Shown here: in pieces, positions 16,756-25,967 of the stretch
Layout of the letters: every line of letters starts with the position of its first letter
Numbering within the stretch: the stretch's first letter is position 1
Source: Peribacillus alkalitolerans
Lineage (GTDB): Bacteria > Bacillota > Bacilli > Bacillales > DSM-1321
Length of the DNA stretch: 64,000 bases
NCBI RefSeq assembly: GCF_010882125.1
Contig: NZ_JAAGVZ010000008.1
Coordinates: 124,001 to 188,000, forward strand
Reading direction: 5' to 3'
Notes under the pieces: model-generated
Databases searched by the model: none
What the model saw: the letters and a program-made list of their open reading frames with translations, nothing else
Told to the model about the DNA's origin: nothing
Made by a program: the position numbers and the translations under genes

Positions 16756-18018
16756 CTATTCCACATCTTGGCCTTTCTTTTCAAGCGTCGAAATTCGCTC
16801 AAGCATCGTAGGGTGACTATAGCGGAAAATTTTCACCAATAACGGAGGCTTGACTTGACTAAGACCTGCTTTCGAAAGTTCTTGGAATGTCTTAACTGCC
16901 GATTCCCCATCCTGTGTCATTTCATATGCGTAATTATCCGCCCGTGTTTCTTGGTACCTTGAAACCACATTCGAGACTGGACTCGATGCGAAGGATAAAA
17001 CGGACAATAACAAGAAAAACAGTGGCAATGAAGCTAAGCTTTGGATACTTGGGATTTTCAATAAAGGACCCCATCTTGCAATAATCGTGTTCATTAACTT
17101 GGATATGAGCCATAATCCTACAAGTGAAAGTAGTAAATACCCTGCAATGCCGAAATAAATGTGTTTCTCAACATAGTGCGCCATTTCATGTGCCATGATA
17201 AAAAGTATTTCATTTTCACTTAATTTGTTCAATGTTGTATCCCAGAGGACAATTCGAGAATTAGAGCCGATTCCTGTGACATAGGCATTCATGCTGTTTG
17301 TTTTTGCAGCCATATTCACTTCATAGACATGCTCTGCAGGAATTCCAGCCTTATCCGCCATTGTTAGAATTTTTGCTTCCAACTCCTTGTTCTTTAAAGG
17401 ATAAAAATCATTGTACAATGGATCAATCAGGACAGGCTGTACAAACATAAGAAATAAGGTAAATGGTATAGACAATAACCAAGCATAAAACCACCATTTC
17501 TTAGCACTCTTACGAATCAACCAAAATAATACCGAAATGATTATCAGCATTAATCCAAAATTCACCCAAAAATCAATAACCTCATCTTTCATCCAAGAGG
17601 AAAAGGTTTGTGTAGAAATATTATATTTGCGAGACAGTTGATATCCAATGTAGTTAAAAGGAAATACGACAATATAGGAAACAATGGACAACCAGAATAA
17701 ATAAACACCATTTTGTAGGATCCGAGATTTGAACTGCAACGCGGATGACTCAAATTTTCTAGATAATCCAATCGCTAAAATGACGAAATAAAAAAGCCAT
17801 TCATAAGGTGTTGACAGGAAAAACAAATAATTTCGTATTTCCGAATATTCCTCGCTTAATAATAATTCCCTTGCATTCATGAACGTTTCCGGATCTGCTG
17901 CAGTTCCTTTAAATGCTGCAGGTATGCTCGTATCGGACCATTTGAAAATATATAAGAACACTAGTACCGACAATAATAAATAAAGAAAAAAAGCATAGGA
18001 AACAGACTTTCTTACCAT
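16756..18018 (-). CDS. yhfN: M48-family membrane zinc metalloprotease
   Basis: An integral membrane protease of 420 residues resembling the Ste24/CaaX-protease branch of M48. The zinc site IMAHEMAHYVEKH (HEMAH about residues 275-279) is intact. A third ligand is expected in the downstream segment RYQETRADNYAYEMT, whose ExxxD pattern is present. About six to seven hydrophobic helices surround it. GGGGGGAG precedes the ATG. Location in the lcfB-to-comK stretch agrees with B. subtilis yhfN. A substrate is unknown; relatives participate in membrane-protein quality control. The gene is monocistronic. Confidence 0.88.
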   Translation of the reverse strand: MVRKSVSYAFFLYLLLSVLVFLYIFKWSDTSIPAAFKGTAADPETFMNARELLLSEEYSEIRNYLFFLSTPYEWLFYFVILAIGLSRKFESSALQFKSRILQNGVYLFWLSIVSYIVVFPFNYIGYQLSRKYNISTQTFSSWMKDEVIDFWVNFGLMLIIISVLFWLIRKSAKKWWFYAWLLSIPFTLFLMFVQPVLIDPLYNDFYPLKNKELEAKILTMADKAGIPAEHVYEVNMAAKTNSMNAYVTGIGSNSRIVLWDTTLNKLSENEILFIMAHEMAHYVEKHIYFGIAGYLLLSLVGLWLISKLMNTIIARWGPLLKIPSIQSLASLPLFFLLLSVLSFASSPVSNVVSRYQETRADNYAYEMTQDGESAVKTFQELSKAGLSQVKPPLLVKIFRYSHPTMLERISTLEKKGQDVE

Positions 18019-18223
18019 AGTTCTCCCCCCTTTAATATTTTGTCCTCTTCTATTAGTTTAGATAACTTTGTCCAACTTAGAACAATATCTTGGGACAAAC
18101 ACGAAACGTTCAAACAATCTTCAATAAATGACATAACTAAATCTAGATCGCTCATGTATGATTAATATATAAACAACATTCATACAGCACTAATACTTAT
18201 CTTTTCTTAATAGAGGTGGAAAG

Positions 18224-18811
18224 ATGAAAAAATATTATGTAGTGTTTATTCTACTTTTAGTCATTGGAATAGGTTCTGGCATTTATTATTTCACAGAATA
18301 CCGACAATCCAAAATGAACTTCCCAGATGAAGTGACTTTAGAGAGTCATCTAGGTGGAGCATACAGTTTTAAAAATATGGAACCTAAGGTAAGACTTGTG
18401 GAATTTATGTATACCCAATGCCCTGATGTATGTCCTAATACGACTTTCCAAATGAAACACTTACGAAATGAATTGGAGAATGAAGGTGTTTTCGGGAATG
18501 ATGTCGAGTTCCTAACGATTACCTTTGACCCGGAACGTGATACGGAAGAAGTTTTACATGAATACGCAAATACGTTTGAAATGGATAAACTTCCTGGGTG
18601 GTACTTATTACGGGGAAATGATGAGGATGTTAAAAAACTTGCAGATAACTTTAACTTCCAATACCGTGATCCTGGTACAGGACAATTTGTCCATACGAGC
18701 GCGACTTACCTGTTAAATAAAGACAACCACGTCATTGAAGTATTTGGCATGGGTGAAAAAAGCTTTAATAAAGAGAAAGTTTTCAATGCCATCATAAAAG
18801 AAATAGATTAA
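18224..18811 (+). CDS. Sco1/SenC-family copper-binding thioredoxin-like protein
   Basis: A membrane-tethered, extracytoplasmic thioredoxin-fold protein; Sco proteins insert copper into the CuA centre of cytochrome oxidase or act as thiol reductases. An N-terminal hydrophobic anchor covers about residues 3-22. The copper ligands are the CPDVC pair (Cys66, Cys70) and His157 in FVHTSATYLL. FDPERDT is the conserved mid-region motif. 195 residues is a normal size. AGAGGTGGAAAG precedes the ATG. No cytochrome oxidase gene is near, and it stands alone between yhfN and azlCD, so it is a stand-alone paralogue or the main Sco of the cell. Confidence 0.88.
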   Translation: MKKYYVVFILLLVIGIGSGIYYFTEYRQSKMNFPDEVTLESHLGGAYSFKNMEPKVRLVEFMYTQCPDVCPNTTFQMKHLRNELENEGVFGNDVEFLTITFDPERDTEEVLHEYANTFEMDKLPGWYLLRGNDEDVKKLADNFNFQYRDPGTGQFVHTSATYLLNKDNHVIEVFGMGEKSFNKEKVFNAIIKEID

Positions 18812-18814
18812 ATA

Positions 18815-18848
18815 AAGCTCCGCCCTGTTCAGTCAGGAAGCGGAGCTT
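18815..18848 (+). terminator. Terminator of the sco gene
   Basis: AAGCTCCGC (18815-18823) pairs with GCGGAGCTT (18840-18848), with an internal CCTG/CAGG extension. The following T-run is weak (ATTATGTTT). Confidence 0.7.
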
Positions 18849-18920
18849 ATTATGTTTCAATGAGTAACGAACATTACCTAGAAAATATGTAAGGTTCCCA
18901 CTTGATCTGTTCCTATACTA

Positions 18921-19232
18921 CTAACCAATCAAATAAGTGTAAGCACTAAGGACTGCAATGGATCCAAGGACAACGACGATCACATTCATTCCAAGAAAAG
19001 CAAAGGCAAAGGCTGCGAGTGCACCTATCATTCCGAAAACTAAATCATCACTAAACAGCAGAATCCCTGGGAATATAAGTGCCCCTAATGTTGCGTAAGG
19101 AATGTTTTTAAGAACTCCTTGTATAAAAGGTGGAAGTTCCTTACCTTTAAATAAAACGAAAGGTAGCATCCTTGGTATATATGTGACAAAACCCATGAGG
19201 ATGATAAGCAACAGAATCATTTTACTGTCCAT
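18921..19232 (-). CDS. azlD: AzlD-type branched-chain amino acid export subunit
   Basis: A 103-residue protein with four hydrophobic segments. The AzlD family pattern GFVTYIPRMLPFVLFKGKELPPF spans the first loop, and the C-terminus has a second helix pair. AzlD is the small partner of AzlC in exporters of branched-chain amino acids (or analogues such as 4-azaleucine) driven by the proton gradient. It overlaps the end of azlC by 11 bases and is therefore translationally coupled. No Lrp-like regulator gene is adjacent, unlike the B. subtilis azlB operon. Confidence 0.88.
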   Translation of the reverse strand: MDSKMILLLIILMGFVTYIPRMLPFVLFKGKELPPFIQGVLKNIPYATLGALIFPGILLFSDDLVFGMIGALAAFAFAFLGMNVIVVVLGSIAVLSAYTYLIG

Positions 19233-19950
19233 GTGCCACTCCCCCCTTCTGCTTTATGTATACGACCCATTCAACCAGAATGGCAGATAATAAGGTCGCC
19301 AACACGATCGACCACCCTGTGGAAAATAACTCTCCTAAAGTAAAGATGGTATTAAAAACAGCTGCTACCAATGCAAGGAAAGCATACTTACGATTCCCTT
19401 TTAGCGAAGGTACAAGCAGACCGACAAACATCGCATACAAAGCTACTCCCATACTTTCCTGGAGTGTTTGTGGCAATCCCGCTCCAAACACATGGCCTAT
19501 CCCCGAGAAAATGACCCAACTCCCATATGCCATAACAATAACACCGAAGACAAAACCAGTAGCTGCCTTCCCCTCTCTAGTAGCAATCACCGAGAAGGTT
19601 TCGTCTGTCAAACCAAAAGCATATGTGATTTTTGCCCACAAGGTATCCTCTTCCACTTTTTCCGTTAAGGTCGTACTCATAAGGAAATGGCGGATATTCA
19701 CAATGAATGTCGTCAACACAATCTCAAATACACCTGTCCCAAGTGAAATCAAGTTCAACGCAATATATTGTGAAGCACCCGCGAACACAATAAGACTCAT
19801 CAACACGGTCTCCATCATGGACAAACCAGTGGATTTTGCCAATAATCCGAATGTCAGAGCAATCGGAAAATAACCGATGGCAATGCTCAATCCTGCCTGT
19901 GTTCCTTGTCTGAAATGTGAAACTGGTGAATCTACAGCACGAACAGCCAC
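19222..19950 (-). CDS. azlC: AzlC-type branched-chain amino acid export permease
   Basis: The large subunit of the AzlCD exporter, 242 residues with about five to six membrane helices. FRQGTQAGLSIAIGYFPIALTFGLLAKSTGLS is the conserved first segment and FAGASQYIALNL the second. The GTG at 19948-19950 is taken as start because GGAGGG lies six bases before it; an ATG two codons upstream abuts that ribosome site directly. It heads a two-gene operon with azlD. The exported substrate is inferred from the family only. Confidence 0.88.
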   Translation of the reverse strand: MAVRAVDSPVSHFRQGTQAGLSIAIGYFPIALTFGLLAKSTGLSMMETVLMSLIVFAGASQYIALNLISLGTGVFEIVLTTFIVNIRHFLMSTTLTEKVEEDTLWAKITYAFGLTDETFSVIATREGKAATGFVFGVIVMAYGSWVIFSGIGHVFGAGLPQTLQESMGVALYAMFVGLLVPSLKGNRKYAFLALVAAVFNTIFTLGELFSTGWSIVLATLLSAILVEWVVYIKQKGGVAHGQ

Positions 19951-20072
19951 GACCATCCCTCCAACTAAACTAATTTTCTATTATTTTCTTAGAATATTAA
20001 ATAAATTGCAATTAGAATAATGGAAATATGGAGGAAAACTTAAAAATTTAATCATTACTAGGACTATTTAAA

Positions 20073-20849
20073 TTAATATCCATAATAAACAGGTTTTCTT
20101 TTATGCATGAAAGCCGAGAGTGCCTCTTTCCGATCTCTTGTAGGTAAAATCATTTCGTAGCATTTATGTTCGAGGCTCAAACCTGAATAAAAGTCTGACT
20201 GAAGTCCGGATTTAATGGCAAGCTTAGCTTTCTGGACCGCAAGTGGAGCATTACATATAATTCTGTTGGCTAATTCAATGGCAGTTTCATCGAGTTGTGT
20301 CTTTGGCACAGTATAAAGAATAAGACCAAATTGGCAAGCCTCTACTGTTGAAATCCTCCTTCCTGTCAGTATCATTTCAAGGGCACGTGCCTCACCAATG
20401 AGTCGGGGTAGACGTTGTGTTCCTCCTCCACTTGGTATGGTCCCATAGCTCGTTTCTGGAAATCCAATCAGAGTGTGATTAACTGCAATCCTGAAGTCGC
20501 AAGCAAGTGCAAGTTCAAGTCCTGCACCAAATGCATAACCATTAATGGCTGCAATGGTAGGCTGTGGCAATTGCTCTAACATCCTTAAGAATTCATTCAA
20601 ACGAGTGGACTGTTCGAGTGCGGCCGAATTCGAAAAAGCATTTCTTTCTTTTATGTCCGACCCTACACTAAACGCTTTATCTCCACTTCCAGAGAGGATA
20701 ACCACTCGTACTTGACTATTATTTCTAATATCTATGATGACTTCTTGCAATCTTTGCAGCATGGATTGGTCAATTGCATTCAAAGTGTTTTCACGATTCA
20801 ACGTTATATGGGCAATGTATGAATTCACTTCATATAAGACTGAAGACAT
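20073..20849 (-). CDS. Enoyl-CoA hydratase/isomerase family protein
   Basis: A crotonase-fold enzyme of 258 residues that most likely hydrates 2-enoyl-CoA in fatty-acid or amino-acid degradation. The oxyanion-hole segments are seen as VGSDIKERNAF and GYAFGAGLELALACDFRIA. Of the two classical catalytic acids, GIPSGGGTQRLPRLIG retains the S-G-G-G-T-Q-R-L pattern near residue 135, with only weak acidic conservation, so isomerase activity is also possible. AAGGAAGTGAG precedes the ATG. The acyl-CoA ligase lcfB lies 240 bases upstream on the same strand with its own terminator between, so the two are functionally related but separately transcribed. Confidence 0.83.
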   Translation of the reverse strand: MSSVLYEVNSYIAHITLNRENTLNAIDQSMLQRLQEVIIDIRNNSQVRVVILSGSGDKAFSVGSDIKERNAFSNSAALEQSTRLNEFLRMLEQLPQPTIAAINGYAFGAGLELALACDFRIAVNHTLIGFPETSYGTIPSGGGTQRLPRLIGEARALEMILTGRRISTVEACQFGLILYTVPKTQLDETAIELANRIICNAPLAVQKAKLAIKSGLQSDFYSGLSLEHKCYEMILPTRDRKEALSAFMHKRKPVYYGY

Positions 20850-21031
20850 GTAAGCTCACTTCCTTTCGATGTCAATTTCGCATATGCGTTTCTAATTGTC
20901 TATTCCCATATCCTTTTATCTATAAGCATTAATGTCAAAAAAATTTTTTCCTTATCTATCCATTTGTAACCAGTATGATCTAATCTTAAGAAATTTTTCC
21001 AACCTGCATTTTTATACCTAATAGTCAGAAA

Positions 21032-21080
21032 TAAAAAGAGTGCCTGGAAATCGTCAAAGCACGATTTTCCAAGGCACTCT
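21032..21080 (-). terminator. Terminator of lcfB
   Basis: AGAGTGCC (21037-21044) pairs with GGCACTCT (21073-21080) and the stem continues through GGAAATCGT/ACGATTTTCC with a small irregularity. A T-run follows on the minus strand. Confidence 0.88.
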
Positions 21081-21091
21081 CTAAACCTATT

Positions 21092-22642
21092 TTATTTATT
21101 CAATACCGCATCCTTCAACGCTCGACGAAGAATTTTCCCAGTTGTATTCTTTGGCAACTCATCAATAAACTCAATGACGGTAGGTAGTTTATATTTTGCC
21201 AAATGCATAGAACAATATGCCAGTAGTTCTTGCTCAGATAGACTAGCACTCTTTTTAACTACAAATGCTTGGACAGCTTCACCTAAGTTTGGATCAGGTA
21301 CGCCAAGAACGGCTGCTTCGACAACTTCGGGGTGTGAATACAAGACTTCTTCTACTTCTCGTGGATAGACGTTGTAACCACCAACGATGACCATGTCCTT
21401 TTTACGGTCCACAATATAGAAATAGCCTTCTTCATCCATTTGTGCCAAATCACCCGTGTACAGCCAGTCATCTTTAATCGTAGCTGCAGTTTCTTCAGGT
21501 AATTTATAATACCCTTTCATGACATTTGGCCCTTTGACAATCAGTTCTCCTACTTGTCCAACTGGAACCTCTTCGCCCAATTCGTTAACAATTTTATTTT
21601 CAACGTTTAGGATGTTTGTCCCAATTGAACCTGGTTTGCGAGGACGATCGAGTGGGTTGAAACATGTAACAGGAGAAGCCTCTGATAATCCATAACCTTC
21701 TGATACTAGAACATTAAACTTTTGTTCAAATGACGTTAATAATGCAACTGGCATGGATGCACCACCTGAGATGCAAAGTCTTAAAGTCTTTAAATCTTCT
21801 GGATTGCTCTCTTCATATTGATATAAGAAGTTATACATCGTCGGTACACCAGCAAATACTGTCGCCTCATGATTTTTGGCAATCGCAAAAATGTCCTTTG
21901 GTGAAAACTTCGGTGCAATAAGAAGGGTACCTCCGGCCATAAGTGGAGCATTCAGCACGACTGTCAAACAGAATACATGGAACATTGGTAAGGTAGTAAT
22001 GACACGATCATCACTATTAATCTTTAAATATTCCGCTACATCATTTGCATTACTGTACAAATTCCTGTGGGTCAACATAGCCCCTTTTGGCTTTCCAGTA
22101 GTGCCAGAGGTATACAGAATGACTGCTACATCTTCGTCATCAAGAATAGGGCCTTGATAATACAGATCTCCCCAGCTCAGAATGTCTGAAAACGATTTCA
22201 TTTTTGGATAAATAGTGAGAGCTTCGAGATCCATGTCCCCATTTACTTGACCTGTTGGACAAATGACGAAGTGCTCAACTTTTGGTAGGACTGGATTCAT
22301 CTTTTCAGCTAATGGGACTAACACATCCAAAGTAATGACCGTTTTTACATCCCCATTATTCAAAATAAAAGCGATTTCATCCGGTGTATAAATCGGATTG
22401 ACTGGAATTACCGTTGCTCCTAAGCGTAATGCTCCATACATTCCGATGATGAAATGTGGAGTGTTTCCTAGAATTAGAGCAACATGGTCCCCCTTTTTAA
22501 CACCTAGTTTTTGAAGGCCATCTGCAAACTTTGAAACAGCAGCATTTAATTCTGCATATGTATTACTTTGATTTAGAAAATGGTAAGCGATTTTATCAGG
22601 ATTCTTGGTGGCAGTATCTTGTAAGCGAAGTGATAAATTCAT
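21092..22642 (-). CDS. lcfB: Long-chain fatty acid-CoA ligase
   Basis: This cytosolic AMP-forming enzyme, 516 residues, activates long-chain fatty acids to acyl-CoA for beta-oxidation. It has the P-loop [18 protein letters not shown], the ESGLSEASP-type motif [12 protein letters not shown], the hinge [21 protein letters not shown] and the C-terminal catalytic lysine segment [13 protein letters not shown]. The ATG at 22642 follows AAAGGAGGGG; longer in-frame starts have no ribosome site. Synteny with yhfN and yhfJ matches B. subtilis lcfB (yhfL), a FadR-regulon member, and a FadR-like operator lies just downstream of the promoter here. Confidence 0.92.
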   Translation of the reverse strand: MNLSLRLQDTATKNPDKIAYHFLNQSNTYAELNAAVSKFADGLQKLGVKKGDHVALILGNTPHFIIGMYGALRLGATVIPVNPIYTPDEIAFILNNGDVKTVITLDVLVPLAEKMNPVLPKVEHFVICPTGQVNGDMDLEALTIYPKMKSFSDILSWGDLYYQGPILDDEDVAVILYTSGTTGKPKGAMLTHRNLYSNANDVAEYLKINSDDRVITTLPMFHVFCLTVVLNAPLMAGGTLLIAPKFSPKDIFAIAKNHEATVFAGVPTMYNFLYQYEESNPEDLKTLRLCISGGASMPVALLTSFEQKFNVLVSEGYGLSEASPVTCFNPLDRPRKPGSIGTNILNVENKIVNELGEEVPVGQVGELIVKGPNVMKGYYKLPEETAATIKDDWLYTGDLAQMDEEGYFYIVDRKKDMVIVGGYNVYPREVEEVLYSHPEVVEAAVLGVPDPNLGEAVQAFVVKKSASLSEQELLAYCSMHLAKYKLPTVIEFIDELPKNTTGKILRRALKDAVLNK

Positions 22643-22665
22643 ATTTTTCCCCTCCTTTTGCACAG

Positions 22666-22683
22666 TGAATGAATGGTCACTCA
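22666..22683. promoter_or_regulatory. FadR-like operator upstream of lcfB
   Basis: TGAATGAATGGTCACTCA agrees at nearly every position with the Bacillus FadR (YsiA) consensus TGAATGAMTANTCATTCA. It lies about 10 bases past the predicted transcription start, where a bound repressor would block lcfB until long-chain acyl-CoA releases it. Confidence 0.75.
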
Positions 22684-22698
22684 TTTTATCCACTTATT

Positions 22699-22728
22699 AT
22701 TATAGCGTAATAAAATTCAACCATTCAA
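22699..22728 (-). promoter_or_regulatory. Sigma-A promoter of lcfB
   Basis: On the minus strand TTGAAT (22723-22728) and a perfect TATAAT (22699-22704) are 18 bases apart. The FadR-like box follows immediately downstream. Confidence 0.7.
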
Positions 22729-22942
22729 CAAAAAGAATTGAAAAGTTGAAAATATTAAAAAATACTAAATATTTTAATTGTAAGCATGCAGGGTTTAAGA
22801 ATTTGGCTTAATACAAAAACAACTACAAACACCAAACTGGGTTAGGAGGTTTAGTTTACACTTTAGTCATTATGGCTTATTTGCAATTCCTTTGACTTCA
22901 AGACTTAAAATATAAAACTTTTGCAAATAAGAACCTAAAAAA

Positions 22943-23009
22943 GGCTGCCAAGTGGCAGCCCCAGATTGTCGACAAAAGGTATCGAGAGTACGCTCTCTCG
23001 ATACCTTTT
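22943..23009. repeat. Left outer repeat of the IS scar: two hairpins
   Basis: GGCTGCCAAGTGGCAGCC (22943-22960) is an 18-base hairpin. It is followed by AAAAGGTATCGAGAG (22974-22988) pairing perfectly with CTCTCGATACCTTTT (22995-23009) over a six-base loop. The GGCTGCCA hairpin and the adjoining CAGAYTGT-GACAAA block recur in inverted orientation at 23961-23991, on the other side of the transposase remnant. Confidence 0.7.
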
Positions 23010-23040
23010 GACATTTTTGATATGTATGGTAGGCGAAAAG

Positions 23041-23169
23041 GTTGATTTCCGCTCCAGCCGCTTGCTTTCCGGGGGGCGTTCGCCGAGCCTCCTCGTCGCT
23101 ACCGCTCCTGCGGGGTCTCGCCTGTAACGCTAATCCCCCAGGAGTCAAGCGCCTTCCGCTCCAATCAAC
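23041..23169 (+). repeat. MITE-like element, copy 1
   Basis: A 129-base, GC-rich block far richer in G and C than its surroundings. It opens GTTGATT and closes AATCAAC. Internal blocks GAGCCTCCTC, CGCTAC, GCGGGGTCTC and CAGGAGTC are shared with the inverted copy at 23758-23884. I saw no plausible coding use; such elements are scattered between genes in many Bacillus genomes. Confidence 0.75.
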
Positions 23170-23225
23170 CAGTGTCCTTGAATAATCAACTTAAAAACCT
23201 GTTCATTAAGCTTTATTAATCACCC

Positions 23226-23726
23226 TTAAGCAACTTTCCATGTACAAGTTGCCAGTTTCTTTAAATTCATGGATGCATCGCCTGTATGGACAGTTTTTTT
23301 AATCCTCTTAGAGTTGTCCAACGCATACCATGCTTTTCCTTCGCATTCGCAAAGACCCGTTCAATCGTTTCCTTACGCTTTGCATATATTTGTTTAATTT
23401 CATCAAAATGTCTTAAATGGTTTGCTTCTTCTACGTACCCTTCCTTCGTTGTCGTTGTATACTTTAACACTTCATTTCAATTTCTTTAATCGTTTGACGC
23501 ATAGATCGAATGCCAAACACATATTGAACAAACGTCATTTTAAAGAATCCAACTGAATCAATACTAGGACGTCCTAAATTAGAATAGAGGTGTTCGACTA
23601 CGGATAGATGAAGGTAAAATCAATCACTGCATCGAGTTTTCGGACTAAGTGGTCTTGAGGAACAAGTTGTTCAATAGCCAGTATTTCTAATTGTTCACGT
23701 TCATTGATTTGATTTTTCGTCATCAT
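23226..23726 (-). pseudogene. Decayed IS1182-family transposase
   Basis: Remnant of a DDE transposase in three pieces. The N-terminal part starts MMTKNQINEREQLEILAIEQ at 23726 and runs through a frameshift into the segment ending FGIRSMRQTIKEIE. A large internal deletion follows, joining it to KYTTTTKEGYVEEANH and the well-known end KEKHGMRWTTLRGLKK. A second frameshift precedes the terminal MNLKKLATCTWKVA. About 500 bases remain of an expected 1.4-1.6 kb, so it cannot be active. It is enclosed by inverted copies of a MITE-like element and an outer inverted repeat. Confidence 0.85.
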
Positions 23727-23757
23727 CGCTTATCACCTAAAATTATGTACAAACACC

Positions 23758-23884
23758 GTTGATTGGAGCGGCGGGCGACGACTCCTGCGGGAAAAGCGTG
23801 AGCCTTGAGACCCCGCACGAGCGTAGCGAAGGAGGAGGCTCAAGCCACGCCCGCGGAAAGCGTTCGCCCTTCGCTGCAATCAAC
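23758..23884 (-). repeat. MITE-like element, copy 2 (inverted)
   Basis: A 127-base block that, read on the minus strand, begins GTTGATTGCAGCGAAGG and ends CGCTCCAATCAAC. It shares the same order of conserved blocks with copy 1 but lies in the opposite direction, so the pair brackets the transposase remnant as inverted repeats. Confidence 0.78.
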
Positions 23885-23928
23885 TTCTCTAGTTCTTAGT
23901 TAAACTTCTTTCATTGTAAAAGAAAAAA

Positions 23929-23970
23929 GACTGTAGGCAAACTCGAAATTCTTCGAGTTTGTCTACAGTC
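23929..23970 (-). terminator. Terminator of lplJ (also part of right outer repeat)
   Basis: A 19-bp stem with one G-T wobble: GACTGTAGGCAAACTCGAA against TTCGAGTTTGTCTACAGTC, four-base loop, followed on the minus strand by a T6 run. The adjoining GGCTGCCAAGTGGCAGCC hairpin at 23974-23991 completes the mirror of the left outer repeat. Confidence 0.85.
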
Positions 23971-24008
23971 TGAGGCTGCCAAGTGGCAGCCCTCTATTTT
24001 CAAAATCT

Positions 24009-24998
24009 CTAATAGATTAAATCCATCCATTCTTCTTTCGTTATATTGCCAAAATAATGTTTTACATCAAGATCACACAAGGCATCTTTCAGTGCAGACT
24101 TGTCGTATCTTTTTCCCACTAATCTAGCCTCTATTTCGGCAACATCACCGACTCCAAAGAAATCACCAAAAATCTTACAGTTTTCGATCATTCCTTTATT
24201 AACATCCAATCGGATATCAATTTGTCCAACAGGGAAGCGATGTGATTGTTGGATATTAAATCTTGGAGACTGTCCATAATTCCAATCCCAATTTTGATAC
24301 CTTTCCTTAGATAGTTGGTGGATGTTCTCCCAATCTTCCTCATTTAAAACGTATTGGGATACATTTTCTTTTCCGTCAAAAATGGATTCTAACAGTAAAG
24401 ATCTGAATGTCTCAATAGAGATAGGCTCTTTAAGAAATTCAGAAATATTGGCCACTCGGCTTCGAATTGATTTAATACCTTTAGATTCTATTTTATCTTT
24501 CTTCACTTTCAGAGCGGATACTACAGCGTCTATTTCAGAATCAAATAGGAGTGTACCATGAGAAAACATGCGCCCTTTAGTGGAAAACTGTGCATTGCCT
24601 GAGATTTTTCTTCCTTCCGCCAAAATATCATTTCTACCACTTAATTCGGCTGATACACCAAGCTTAGCCAAGGCTTGTACAACTGGTTCGGTGAATTTCC
24701 GAAAGTTATGGAAACTTTCTCCATCGTCCTTTGTAATAAAACTAAAGTTCAAATTGCCTAAATCATGGTATACAGCACCTCCGCCTGATAATCTTCGGAC
24801 CACTTTGATGCCATTTTCTTCGACGTAATCGGTATTGATTTCTTCAATGGTATTTTGGTTTTTCCCGATAATGATTGAGGGTTCATTTATGTAGAAGAGT
24901 AAATAAGTTTCATCTATATCTAGATTTTTTAGTGCATACTCTTCAATCGCCAGGTTAATTTGTGGATCTGTGATACCTTTATTATCAATGAACAACAT
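24009..24998 (-). CDS. lplJ: Lipoate-protein ligase
   Basis: LplJ attaches free lipoate, through lipoyl-AMP, to the E2 and GcvH proteins of 2-oxoacid dehydrogenases and the glycine cleavage system. The 329 residues show the ligase motif RRLSGGGAVYHDLGNLNFSF (about 72-91) and the lysine motif GRKISGNAQFSTKGRMFSHGTLLF. The C-terminal accessory domain, about residues 250-329, is present. GGAGGAAATCAT precedes the ATG. The upstream partner on the same strand is yhfI, 24 bases away, as in B. subtilis yhfI-yhfJ, so the two are probably co-transcribed. The 329 residues match the usual length. Confidence 0.93.
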   Translation of the reverse strand: MLFIDNKGITDPQINLAIEEYALKNLDIDETYLLFYINEPSIIIGKNQNTIEEINTDYVEENGIKVVRRLSGGGAVYHDLGNLNFSFITKDDGESFHNFRKFTEPVVQALAKLGVSAELSGRNDILAEGRKISGNAQFSTKGRMFSHGTLLFDSEIDAVVSALKVKKDKIESKGIKSIRSRVANISEFLKEPISIETFRSLLLESIFDGKENVSQYVLNEEDWENIHQLSKERYQNWDWNYGQSPRFNIQQSHRFPVGQIDIRLDVNKGMIENCKIFGDFFGVGDVAEIEARLVGKRYDKSALKDALCDLDVKHYFGNITKEEWMDLIY

Positions 24999-25022
24999 GT
25001 ATGATTTCCTCCTAAGATTCCT

Positions 25023-25766
25023 TTAATGAGGTAGGAACTCCAGCTCCATTCCTGTTTCAGCAAGACGGACCGTGCCTGAGAATCTTTGTGAAGCTTCTTT
25101 GACTAATTGCTTCAATTCTCCAAAGTGAGGTAAGTGTGTCAGAATGAGCATTTTCACATTTGCATCATTCGCCAGCTGTCCCGCATCTGTACTATTCATA
25201 TGTCCAGCCCCACTTCCATCCATTCCAGCATAAAAATTACATTCACATAACAAAATATCAGCGTTTTTTGCAAACTCTGTGAACTCAGGAATATAGGAAG
25301 AATCGGCAGTATAAACGAGCACTTTTCCTTCACATTCGATTCTCATCGCAAAGCATGGAACTGGGTGCTTTGTTCTAAGTAACGAAACTTCAAATGGTCC
25401 AATAGTCAATGTCTGTTGGTCGGTGTATTGCACTCCTTTTGTAAGATCCTTATAGCTTAGCTTTCCAAATTCGGCTTGATCCTCAGCATGACCATAAATA
25501 GGGATATTTTCTCTTCCCTTACCGAGAAACTTTTGAATTAATAAAGCATGTTGATAGACACCGATATCAGCAGTATGGTCGGGATGGTAATGAGAGATGA
25601 TAGCTGCATCAATCTCTGTGGGATGTATATAATTTTGCAGCTGTGCTAGAACACCACTACCACAATCGATTAGCAGATAGAATCCATCATGTTCAAGTAA
25701 ATATCCTGAGCTTGCAGCATTTTTTGCCGGATACCCTCCCCAAAAACCTACAATTTTTAATCTCAT
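25023..25766 (-). CDS. yhfI: Metallo-beta-lactamase-fold hydrolase
   Basis: A soluble metal-dependent hydrolase of 247 residues in the RNase Z-like branch of the MBL fold. The metal site HYHPDHTAD (about residues 58-66) is intact. Further ligand motifs are visible: CEGKVLVYTADSSY, then GHMNSTDAG and ILTHLPHFG. The protein lacks the long exosite of RNase Z, so tRNA 3' processing is doubtful and the substrate is unknown. GGAGGAAGG precedes the ATG. It is the first gene of a probable yhfI-lplJ operon and is divergent from yhfH. Confidence 0.85.
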   Translation of the reverse strand: MRLKIVGFWGGYPAKNAASSGYLLEHDGFYLLIDCGSGVLAQLQNYIHPTEIDAAIISHYHPDHTADIGVYQHALLIQKFLGKGRENIPIYGHAEDQAEFGKLSYKDLTKGVQYTDQQTLTIGPFEVSLLRTKHPVPCFAMRIECEGKVLVYTADSSYIPEFTEFAKNADILLCECNFYAGMDGSGAGHMNSTDAGQLANDANVKMLILTHLPHFGELKQLVKEASQRFSGTVRLAETGMELEFLPH

Positions 25767-25967
25767 TGACCTTCCTCCTTACGATTAAACTTCTCTCTTA
25801 AATATATATAACTGTGCCTATTTTTGTATCTTTTTGAATTTTGTTATAAAACATCCGTTGACAATTTACATCTGTTATAATACACTAATATTAATAAAAC
25901 ATTTATCAAATCGTAATCAGTCACAGCATTAGTTTTTTAAAAATTCGAATTTATGGAGGTTAATACT

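Noticed and set aside
19256-19873. 205-codon open frame opposite azlC
   Set aside because: Lies wholly within azlC on the other strand, which has clear family motifs; the antisense product has no sensible features.
22943-23991. CRISPR-like reading of the repeats around 23 kb
   Set aside because: Repeats are few, inverted, of different lengths and not separated by uniform spacers; no cas genes. IS/MITE explanation fits.
25858-25881. TTGACA and TATAAT before yhfH as a sigma-A promoter
   Set aside because: Both hexamers are perfect but only 12 bases apart, too close for sigma-A; the real promoter probably uses only one of them.
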